Shown here: in pieces, positions 5,369 to 11,119 of the stretch
Layout of the letters: every line of letters begins with the position of its first letter
Position numbering within the stretch: the stretch's first letter is position 1
Assembly (NCBI GenBank): GCA_964541075.1
Contig: CAZIPZ010000137.1
Span: 1-11,119 of the forward strand
DNA length: 11,119 nt
Origin: CAZIPZ01 sp964541075
GTDB lineage: Bacteria; Acidobacteriota; Terriglobia; 20CM-2-55-15
Direction: 5' to 3'
The notes under the pieces: model-generated
What the model was told of the DNA's origin: nothing
The model's database searches: none
Seen by the model: the letters and a program-made list of their open reading frames with translations, nothing else
Made by a program: the position numbers and the translations under genes

Positions 5369-8071
5369 ATGGATTTTTCCCAAGTGACGGCGGACAAAAC
5401 CGACTTAACCGCTGTGTTCAACCAGATGTGGGACGAGTTGAGAGGCAAGAACCTTTACAGCGGACAGCCGAGAGGCGACGCTACCGAACAAGGTTTGGAG
5501 CTTGCTCGACGCGCTATGGAAATAGCCAACGCCGACGGGAGCGATCGCTTGCTTGCGGAGGCGAGCTGCATGATGGCTTACGCTCTTAATGCGAATGAGA
5601 GCTATCCGGAAGCGCTTTTCCACTATCGTCAGGCCATTGAGAGACTCGAACGTGGCGGCGATCGCCATCGTGCGGGCCGCATACGTCTAGGATTTTTAGC
5701 GGCGCTTTCGGTCAGCGGACACTGCAGCGAGGCGATGGACGTCGGCCGGGAGGCTCGTAAAATCCTGCTGTCCTACCAGGACCAAGTTGGCCTTGCGCGC
5801 CTGGCTGCAAACCTTGGAACAGTGTGCCAACGGCTGGATGACCATCAACGAGCTCTCGACCAATTCATCGAAGCCGGCGAGCTCTTTGAACGCCTCGGCG
5901 AAAAGGCGGGTCTCGCACAGGTCAATCTCAACGCTGGGAATTCCCTGTCGTTCTTGGATCGGTTCGACGAGGCGGCTACGTGCTATACGCGCTGCGAAGA
6001 AATCGCTTACGGCGCCGGATTGATGGATCTCTGGACGCAGGCGCGCTACAACAAGGCGTACATTTTCGTCCTAACGGGCAGGTATAGCGAGGCTCTCGGC
6101 GCCTACGTCGAATTGCGGAGCCTTTTCGCCAGGCGCGAAAGCAGGCGACACGAAGCCCTGTGCGACCTGGACCAATGCCAGATCTATCTGCACCTGCACC
6201 TGCCGCCTGACGCCGCTTTGCTGGCGGAACGCGCCGTCGCTGCTTTTGAGAAGCTCGAAATGCGGTACGAACAAGCCAAGGCGACAGCATTCCTCGGTGT
6301 AGCTTTGGCGCAAGCAAGGCAGTTCGGCGAAGCCCAGGTTGCCTTCCGCAGAGCTCAAGAGTTATTCGATGCGCAGACGAATGAAATCTGGGTGGCCATA
6401 CTTCAGCTCTACAGAGCCGAAGTTCTGTTCTCTGTCGGTCGATTGGTGGAGGCGAAATCTCTGGCAGCCGCAGCAGCCGAGACATTCAAGCGGTTGGCCT
6501 GCTGGGAAAAGCAAATCGTCAGCATTGTCTTGTTGGGACGTATCGCGCTGGACGCAGGACGCTTCGATGAAGCCGAGCAATACGCCGGCGAAGTCCGGCG
6601 GCTCGCCGAAACCAATCCCATTCCCCTCTTTGAATTCGCGTGCCATGCGTTGTCGGGTCAGATCGCCGAAGTCCGCTCCGATTACAGCGCCGCGCGAGAA
6701 CACTACGAATTTGCCGCGCGGGAGTTCGAGAAGCGCCACACACACCTGCATCACGATGAATTGGGAATAACCTTCTTCAAAGGCAAACAGGAAATTTACG
6801 AGGCGCTCGTCGAGTTCTCCTTGAACTCCGACGATCACGACGGCGATGCAACGGCTTTCGCCTGGTGCGAGAAGGCGAAATCGAGAACTTTTGTAGACAT
6901 GCTTGCACACCATCTGAGAATTGTCCGAAGCCAGGCGGATTTGGCGCTGCTCGACCGCGTGCATCGCATCCGCGACGAACTTAACGGATCTTACCTGCGC
7001 TTTCGGCCGGAAATGCGCGCGTCGACGGCGGATGGAAGGGCCGCGGACATCGAACTCAAAGAGGCTGAGCTGATTCGGGCGCTTGAAGACCTCTCAAAAG
7101 TGGACGCAGAGTACGTCTCTCTCCAGGAAGTGGCGGTGCCAAAGCTGGAAGATCTGCAGCAGGCGCTGCAGCCAGACACTGCCATTGTGGAGTACTTCGT
7201 GGCTGGCGGTGAAGTGCTGGTGTTTCTGATCACACGGACGGATTTCAGAATCATTCGCCACGTCACTCCAATCGAGCGAATCCATTATCTTGGCGGACGT
7301 ATTCGAGTTCAGACTCATCGCTCCAACGATGCATCAAGCGGTGGAACCGCGGATACTCAGTCGCAGAACGCGCTTCATCGACTGTTAAGAGATCTCCATC
7401 GCGAACTTGTCGCACCTTTCATCAATACTGTCGAGGCCAATAGGCTGATCATCATTCCGCACGGACTGATGCATCTGCTCCCTTTCCGCGCTTTCTTCGA
7501 TGGAGAGCAATACTTGGGAGACCGTTTCGATTTGTGCATGGCTCCCAGCGCAGCCGTGTTCCAATCACTGATGCGTCGCGGCCCGCTTGCACTCGAGACC
7601 GAAAACCAACATTCGTCGGTCTCCATAGAGACTCGCGCGGGACTAAGCGAGGAAGCATTGTCGGCAGACGTGATTCGCATTAACGCGCCGATTACGTTGC
7701 GCCAGGACAACCCTCTCCTTTCGAGCCTGGAATTCGCCGATGGCGTTCTTTGCGCGCCCGACGTGTATTCATTGAAATATAAGGCGGCGGTTCTGGCTCT
7801 GACTGGACGGCAACAGCGCGCAGGATCCGTCGTCACATCCGATGACGTGCTCGGGTTGGTGCGCGGCTTCCTTCACGCCGGTGCAAACTCTGTTCTGACC
7901 AGGCTATGGGACACACCTGCGGAAGTGACGGAGGTATTCATGGAGGCGTTTGCCCTTTCATGGAGCGAAAACAAACACCGCGGCAATGCGATGAAACGTG
8001 CGACTGCAATTGTGAGGGAAAAGTTCGGGCGTGCGGACTACTGGGGACCGTTTACGATTTGGGGAGCGTGA
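5369..8071 (+). CDS. TPR-CHAT protein with apparently inactive (pseudo-caspase) CHAT domain
   Basis: 900 residues, no signal peptide or membrane segment, so cytosolic. Residues about 50-480 are a run of some nine or ten TPR units of about 40 residues (for example RLAANLGTVCQRLDDHQRAL). A linker typical of TPR-CHAT proteins starts at 496 (AFAWCEKAKSR). The CHAT region, about 605-900, retains family landmarks: PHGLMHLLPF (697-706), YLGDRF...APSAAV, DNPLLSSLEFADGVL, GLVRGFLHAGANSVLTRLWD and the terminal YWGPFTIWG. The catalytic His strand (normally H-x-A-T-H-G) reads RINAPIT (Pro774 in place of His), and the catalytic Cys strand (normally L-S-A-C) reads LTGR (Arg814 in place of Cys). About 30-40 residues usually found before the His strand are also missing. 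It is therefore probably a non-proteolytic scaffold or sensor. The start follows AGGAGG with three bases spacing. Partners are unknown. Confidence 0.92.
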   Translation: MDFSQVTADKTDLTAVFNQMWDELRGKNLYSGQPRGDATEQGLELARRAMEIANADGSDRLLAEASCMMAYALNANESYPEALFHYRQAIERLERGGDRHRAGRIRLGFLAALSVSGHCSEAMDVGREARKILLSYQDQVGLARLAANLGTVCQRLDDHQRALDQFIEAGELFERLGEKAGLAQVNLNAGNSLSFLDRFDEAATCYTRCEEIAYGAGLMDLWTQARYNKAYIFVLTGRYSEALGAYVELRSLFARRESRRHEALCDLDQCQIYLHLHLPPDAALLAERAVAAFEKLEMRYEQAKATAFLGVALAQARQFGEAQVAFRRAQELFDAQTNEIWVAILQLYRAEVLFSVGRLVEAKSLAAAAAETFKRLACWEKQIVSIVLLGRIALDAGRFDEAEQYAGEVRRLAETNPIPLFEFACHALSGQIAEVRSDYSAAREHYEFAAREFEKRHTHLHHDELGITFFKGKQEIYEALVEFSLNSDDHDGDATAFAWCEKAKSRTFVDMLAHHLRIVRSQADLALLDRVHRIRDELNGSYLRFRPEMRASTADGRAADIELKEAELIRALEDLSKVDAEYVSLQEVAVPKLEDLQQALQPDTAIVEYFVAGGEVLVFLITRTDFRIIRHVTPIERIHYLGGRIRVQTHRSNDASSGGTADTQSQNALHRLLRDLHRELVAPFINTVEANRLIIIPHGLMHLLPFRAFFDGEQYLGDRFDLCMAPSAAVFQSLMRRGPLALETENQHSSVSIETRAGLSEEALSADVIRINAPITLRQDNPLLSSLEFADGVLCAPDVYSLKYKAAVLALTGRQQRAGSVVTSDDVLGLVRGFLHAGANSVLTRLWDTPAEVTEVFMEAFALSWSENKHRGNAMKRATAIVREKFGRADYWGPFTIWGA

Positions 8072-8698
8072 TTAGCTCCAGTGTTTAAGAAATGCTTCGA
8101 CAACATCGCGGTCGAATTGTGCTCCTGCGCACCGGGAAATCTCGGCAAGCGCCTTCTCCCTGTCCCACGCACACCGGTAAGGCCGATTGGTCGTCATTGC
8201 GTCAAACGCGTCAGCCACCGCAATGATGCGAGCGCCAAGAGGGATTTGCTGACCGGCGAGCTCGCCAGGATAACCACGCCCGTCATATCTTTCGTGATGG
8301 TGAAGAAGCATGAGGGCCGCTTCCTCGAAACCCTCAATATTTCGCAGCACCATCCAACCGAATTCGGAATGCTTCTTGATGTACTCGAATTCGTCATCCG
8401 TCAGCCGTCCTTCCTTCAAAAGAATGCGGTCCGGAACCCCGATTTTGCCGACATCGTGAAGTGAAGCAGCCATCAATAGAGTTTCGAGATATTCATCATC
8501 CAGCCCCATTTGCAGCCCGATCTCCTGGCTGTACTCGCCGACCCTCGTGCTATGCCCGCCGGTGTAACAGTCGCGCAAATCCACTAACGAAATGAGTGTG
8601 GATGCCATCGCCATCACCTGGTCGCGGCGCCGGTCATCCGTCCTTGTCTTGTGAAAACGGCGTACTGCTGCGGACTCGTATTCAATGTGGCGACTCAT
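8072..8698 (-). CDS. Stand-alone HD-GYP cyclic-di-GMP phosphodiesterase
   Basis: 208 residues from the ATG at 8698. After a charged stretch of about 30 residues comes a complete HD-GYP domain: GGHSTRV (His49), the HD pair His81-Asp82 in LHDVGKIGVPDRIL, His110 in KKHSEFG, HHHERYDG (133-140), the G-Y-P triplet at 142-144 (RGYPGELAG), then IIAVADAFDAMTTNRPYR with Asp163. These are the metal and substrate ligands of active c-di-GMP phosphodiesterases, which hydrolyse c-di-GMP to pGpG and/or GMP. No receiver, PAS or membrane domain is attached, so any input must come through expression or partner proteins. I preferred the ATG at 8698, preceded by GAGAG at nine bases, over an in-frame GTG at 8737, because that GTG lies at the expected start point of the sigma-28 promoter. 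The gene ends one base from the TPR-CHAT stop, with no room for a separate terminator. Confidence 0.95.
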   Translation of the reverse strand: MSRHIEYESAAVRRFHKTRTDDRRRDQVMAMASTLISLVDLRDCYTGGHSTRVGEYSQEIGLQMGLDDEYLETLLMAASLHDVGKIGVPDRILLKEGRLTDDEFEYIKKHSEFGWMVLRNIEGFEEAALMLLHHHERYDGRGYPGELAGQQIPLGARIIAVADAFDAMTTNRPYRCAWDREKALAEISRCAGAQFDRDVVEAFLKHWS

Positions 8699-8740
8699 AT
8701 CAAAAAGCTCTCTTTCTTGTAATTCAGGCTGTCGCACTAC

Positions 8741-8767
8741 TTATCGGCAGGTGACGAACAATCTTTA
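8741..8767 (-). promoter_or_regulatory. Sigma-28 (FliA-type) promoter for the HD-GYP gene
   Basis: On the - strand the sequence reads TAAAGATT, 11 bases, GCCGATAA. The -10 element is a perfect match to the flagellar sigma-28 consensus, and the -35 differs at one of eight bases. The expected start point near 8733 gives a leader of about 35 bases to the ATG at 8698. Together with the promoter of the S8 protease this is the second near-consensus copy in the window with identical spacing, making chance unlikely. Confidence 0.78.
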
Positions 8768-8790
8768 GTTTTAGTCGAAAAATCCGATAC
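8764..8790 (+). promoter_or_regulatory. Weak divergent sigma-28-like element
   Basis: TTTAGTTT, 11 bases, TCCGATAC matches the sigma-28 consensus at 12 of 16 positions, with correct spacing and facing the beta-helix gene. It overlaps the -35 of the opposite promoter by four bases. It could be a back-to-back partner promoter, but would give a leader of about 350 bases and may be chance similarity in an AT-rich patch. Confidence 0.25.
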
Positions 8791-8910
8791 TCTTCCTCGC
8801 CAGTGCGCGTTAGGCATGAAATCATCGACGCTCTTCCTCCAAGCCCTGCCGGGCCGTGACTGCGGAAACGACAGAACGGCAGCGGGAAATACTCCGCGGA
8901 GGTGACAGAA

Positions 8911-8939
8911 TCCATTTCATGGAAACCTTCCACAAGGTT
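8911..8939. promoter_or_regulatory. Two adjacent short dyads, candidate activator sites
   Basis: TCCAT-TTC-ATGGA (8911-8923) is followed without a gap by AACCTT-CCAC-AAGGTT (8924-8939). Both are perfect inverted repeats. They lie roughly 90-110 bases before the start point expected from the sigma-54-type promoter at 8997-9014, the distance at which bacterial enhancer-binding proteins usually bind. If instead transcribed from further upstream, they would form two stacked RNA hairpins. No binding protein can be named. Confidence 0.4.
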
Positions 8940-8996
8940 GGTGGAGTCTATGAGCCTCGGGGCCGGGCATCTACTTGAAACGGTGTCGCTTTTGAA

Positions 8997-9014
8997 TTGG
9001 CAGAGCTATTGCTT
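8997..9014 (+). promoter_or_regulatory. Candidate sigma-54 (RpoN) promoter for the beta-helix gene
   Basis: TTGGCA, six bases, TTGCTT fits the sigma-54 consensus TTGGCAcgnnnnTTGCTT. The invariant GG (8999-9000) and GC (9011-9012) are separated by exactly ten bases. The start point would be near 9024, giving a 5' leader of about 120 bases. The two bases after TTGGCA (GA, not CG) deviate. Sigma-54 genes need an ATP-driven activator; none is encoded in the window. Confidence 0.55.
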
Positions 9015-9125
9015 TTCCAGCCCGTCCTTCACCGGGGTCTCACCTTTGCAATGGAATTTAGCGGGGGGTGGGTTCGACTGGTTAGATCATCATCGATGCG
9101 ACAACTCACGGAGAGGAGGTGTCGG

Positions 9126-9134
9126 ATGAAATAG
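9126..9134 (+). other. Two-codon minigene (ATG AAA TAG) behind a strong ribosome site
   Basis: The strongest Shine-Dalgarno sequence in the leader, GGAGAGGAGGTG (9110-9121), sits five bases or so before ATG AAA TAG rather than before the long gene. The TAG runs directly into the second ribosome site AGGAGA (9133-9138), which precedes the beta-helix ATG at 9145. Ribosomes loading at the first site would translate Met-Lys and stop ten bases before the main start, possibly coupling or limiting translation. It is the tail of a longer in-frame stretch from 9051, but that ATG has no ribosome site. Significance is uncertain. Confidence 0.3.
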
Positions 9135-9144
9135 GAGACAGTCC

Positions 9145-11119
9145 ATGCTGCGACTGAGAGTGTCCACGTGCGTAAACGCAGGATTCAAAGCTCCGGCGCC
9201 TGATTGTTCTAGATATCCCTGTCCTCATAATCACTACATCTCACACCAAATTTCATACACAGCTAAGCCCAACGAACGCCGACTGGGGCTTGCCACAATC
9301 GCAGGGCTTTTTCTGTGTGTTGTGATAGCAAGCTCAATGACCGCGAATGCCGCGACCTACTATGTTGACAATACACTCGCCGCGGCCAGTGATAGCAATC
9401 CTGGTACGAATGCCTCAATGCCGTGGCGCACTCTTGCAAAGGCGGCAAGCACGGTTGTTGCAGGCGACACCGTCATCGTGGTTCGCGGTTCGTATAACGA
9501 ACGGGTCAACGCGATTAACTCGGGGACACAAAGCAATCGCATTACGTATACAGCGGGATCCGGAGCAATGCCGAGAGTGCGTGCGTTTACGCTGACTGGC
9601 ATCAGCTATGTCACGATCAACGGCCTCGAAATCACGAATTCAGGTTTTTCAGCCGACGCCGGCTACAGCATCGATATTTCCGGCGGCGTCGGCGTTCAGA
9701 TATTGAACAATTACATCCATCACACCAGTGCTTCCGCGGTTCGCTTTGGAAACACCGCGTTTCTCAGGATCGCTGACAATCAGATCTCCAACCTCCCGCA
9801 GGATGGCATTGCGCTTTTGGCTCGATTCAACCAGCCGAACGCGGACGTCTTGATCGAAGACAACCGCATTTCATATGTCGGCGACTATATCTATCCGGCA
9901 GGAACGCGGTACGTCATTCGGAACAACATTTTCGGTCCATCGGATCCTAACAATCCACAACACATTGATGCAGTCCAACCCGGTCAGGTTTCGACCTTCG
10001 GTCTTATCGAAGGTAATATCTCGGTTGACAATGTCAGCAGCCACAATCACTTTTTTTGGAATTCGGTAGAAGGGGCCGACAACTGGATCATCCGTTACAA
10101 CCTGGTCCACAGATCCAAGGGTGGATTCAATTGGATGAATGCGGACGCACACCATCTGTACAACAACACTTTTTACAATTCTTACCAGTACTATCAGAGC
10201 AATCTCCACATCTCGTTGACGCGCTCCGTGCGGAATGCCGGCCGTAACAATATTTGGTATCGAGTGGTTTCGCCTTCCGGCAATCCTTACTACCTGGACT
10301 CCTCCTCCAGCGTTGATAAGGACTACGAAATGTGGTTCCACCTGGGAAGTCCGCAAGTGGCGCACGGCGTAAACGCCGACCCACAGTTTGTGAATGCCGC
10401 CGGCGGTAACTTCACCTTGCAGGCCGGTTCGCCGGCCATCAATGCCGGCGGTCCGTTGACGACGGTTCGCACGGGGGATGCCGGCGGCGGCCTGACGTTG
10501 CTCGTGACGAATGCCGGTTTCTTCCAGGATGGATGGGGCGGCGCTTCACGGGATTGGATCGCGGTCGGGAATTCGGGGAACGTCGCACAGATACAGTCGA
10601 TCAACTACAGCACAAATACGATCACGCTGGCCACACCTGTCAGTAGAAGCGCAGGACAGCCCATATGGCTCTTCAGGGATTCCAACGGTGCACAGGTCTT
10701 GTACGGCGCAGCGCCGGACATGGGAGCGTTCGAATCCGGAGTTTCGGGCGGCGGAGATGCCACGCCTCCGGCCGTGTCGCTTGCCAGCCCTGCAAACGGC
10801 GCCACCCTGAGCGGGAATGTAACTGTTTCCGCAACAGCCTCGGACAATGTTGGAGTGGCAGGTGTGCAATTTAGGCTTGACGGAACCGATCTGGACTCAG
10901 AAGACATTTCCAGTCCTTATTCGATCACTTGGAATACGGCTACCGTTGGAGATGGTTCTCATACGTTAACGGCCGTTGCTCGCGACGCTGCGGGGAACCA
11001 GGCAACATCCGCCGCTGTCGTCGTGAACGTCAGCAACACGCCAACGGACTCCACACCTCCTGCTGTCTCCATGACTTCCCCGCAGAACGGCGCCACCGTC
11101 AGCGGTTCTGTCGCCGTCT
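9145..11119 (+). CDS. Secreted right-handed beta-helix protein with Ig-like C-terminal modules, 3'-truncated by window
   Basis: The frame from ATG 9145 stays open to the window end (658 codons). AGGAGA lies six bases before the ATG. The N-terminal region is unusually long: about 48 polar residues with several Cys and His, then a hydrophobic core (residues 49-64) and an A-N-A cleavage site after residue 69. The mature protein begins ATYYVDNTLAAAS, followed by PWRTLAKAASTVVAGDTVIV, the typical opening of right-handed parallel beta-helix proteins. Short repeated strands with Asn ladders follow (ITNSG, ILNNYIHH, IEDNRISYVG, IRNNIFG), ending near residue 530 with DMGAFESG. From about 535 come Ig-like modules beginning TPPAVSLASPANGATLSG. 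Such proteins bind or cleave polysaccharides or act as adhesins; I cannot name a substrate or catalytic residues. A role in matrix or plant-polymer interaction is inference only. Confidence 0.9.
   Translation, partial: MLRLRVSTCVNAGFKAPAPDCSRYPCPHNHYISHQISYTAKPNERRLGLATIAGLFLCVVIASSMTANAATYYVDNTLAAASDSNPGTNASMPWRTLAKAASTVVAGDTVIVVRGSYNERVNAINSGTQSNRITYTAGSGAMPRVRAFTLTGISYVTINGLEITNSGFSADAGYSIDISGGVGVQILNNYIHHTSASAVRFGNTAFLRIADNQISNLPQDGIALLARFNQPNADVLIEDNRISYVGDYIYPAGTRYVIRNNIFGPSDPNNPQHIDAVQPGQVSTFGLIEGNISVDNVSSHNHFFWNSVEGADNWIIRYNLVHRSKGGFNWMNADAHHLYNNTFYNSYQYYQSNLHISLTRSVRNAGRNNIWYRVVSPSGNPYYLDSSSSVDKDYEMWFHLGSPQVAHGVNADPQFVNAAGGNFTLQAGSPAINAGGPLTTVRTGDAGGGLTLLVTNAGFFQDGWGGASRDWIAVGNSGNVAQIQSINYSTNTITLATPVSRSAGQPIWLFRDSNGAQVLYGAAPDMGAFESGVSGGGDATPPAVSLASPANGATLSGNVTVSATASDNVGVAGVQFRLDGTDLDSEDISSPYSITWNTATVGDGSHTLTAVARDAAGNQATSAAVVVNVSNTPTDSTPPAVSMTSPQNGATVSGSVAV
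10762..11119 (+). repeat. Tandem Ig-like modules, 291-bp period
   Basis: Within the beta-helix gene, the block TPPAVSLASPANGATLSG starting at 10762 recurs as TPPAVSMTSPQNGATVSG starting at 11053, exactly 97 residues later. The first module continues VTVSATASDNVGVAGVQF ... DGSHTLTAVARDAAGN, a common bacterial Ig-like (Big) pattern found on secreted or cell-surface proteins. The second copy is cut by the window edge, so the number of modules is unknown. Confidence 0.85.

Larger units (their letters stand above)
8699..9144. other. Divergent regulatory region between HD-GYP and beta-helix genes
   Basis: No convincing full-size gene lies in these 446 bases. It holds the leader and sigma-28 promoter of the HD-GYP gene at the left, a weak + strand sigma-28 look-alike, a hairpin-capable inverted repeat (CTGCCG 8846-8851 with CGGCAG 8877-8882, extendable past a bulge), two adjacent short dyads, a sigma-54-type promoter and a leader with two consecutive ribosome sites before the beta-helix start. 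Two short frames on the + strand (8816-8905 and 8902-9129) lack supporting features and are not called. Confidence 0.7.

Noticed and set aside
5369..8071. TPR-CHAT gene as part of a CRISPR-guided caspase or other defence system
   Set aside because: No CRISPR array, Cas effector or gasdermin-like gene is in the window, and the CHAT catalytic residues appear absent. The neighbouring protease has a signal peptide, so it is not an obvious cytosolic partner.
8699..8737. Upstream GTG start (8737) for the HD-GYP gene
   Set aside because: It lies at the predicted sigma-28 transcription start and lacks a ribosome site; the ATG at 8698 has GAGAG at a suitable distance.
8921..8970. Resemblance to a GEMM (c-di-GMP-I) riboswitch: AAACC, a small hairpin, then GGTGGAG...GAGCC
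   Set aside because: The core GACGCAAAGCC is not present, the spacing differs, and it lies upstream of the best promoter for the downstream gene. A covariance-model search with the c-di-GMP-I family would settle it: a significant hit would support it, no hit would dismiss it.
8902..9129. 75-codon frame on the + strand starting with GTG, and a 29-codon frame at 8816-8905 overlapping it by GTGA
   Set aside because: No usable ribosome spacing, no recognisable domain or signal peptide, and the longer frame runs through the dyads, the sigma-54-type promoter and the ribosome site of the next gene.

Overview
This looks like chromosomal DNA from a moderately GC-rich, probably motile, Gram-negative-type bacterium. 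The gene mix suggests Acidobacteriota or a similarly large-genomed lineage: a Pel exopolysaccharide locus, a TPR-CHAT protein, an S8 peptidase with an octapeptide-repeat insert, and a beta-helix/Ig surface protein. The taxonomic guess rests on family resemblance from memory and is weak.

Left part (1-3851): the 3' end of a pel operon on the + strand, with pelE (5' end outside the window), pelF and pelG overlapping each other in a translationally coupled run. PelE, PelF and PelG, with PelD presumably upstream, form the inner-membrane complex that polymerises and exports the GalNAc-rich Pel polysaccharide. pelG carries an in-frame TAA about 54 codons before its expected end, and conserved PelG C-terminal sequence continues in the same frame beyond it. 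A 61-bp near-perfect palindrome sits where pelG meets the convergent protease gene and supplies the last codons and stop of the pelG frame.

Middle part (3855-8071): a secreted subtilisin-like (S8) protease on the - strand has nine full octapeptide repeats (consensus LDQSEAAF) between catalytic Asp and His. It is divergent from a 900-residue TPR-CHAT protein on the + strand whose CHAT domain keeps the fold motifs but appears to have lost both catalytic residues (His to Pro, Cys to Arg).

Right part (8072-11119): a stand-alone HD-GYP cyclic-di-GMP phosphodiesterase on the - strand abuts the TPR-CHAT gene with no gap. A 446-bp divergent regulatory region follows, then a secreted right-handed beta-helix protein with C-terminal Ig-like modules, cut by the window end.

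The most notable regulatory observation is that both the S8 protease and the HD-GYP gene are preceded by near-perfect flagellar sigma-28 (FliA-type) promoters (TAAAGTTT-N11-GCCGATAT and TAAAGATT-N11-GCCGATAA), while the beta-helix gene has a candidate sigma-54 promoter with correct -24/-12 spacing. With the Pel locus alongside, this suggests a module linking motility to the matrix: flagellar-stage expression of a c-di-GMP-degrading enzyme and an extracellular protease, next to matrix and surface genes. That functional link is inference from promoters and gene order.
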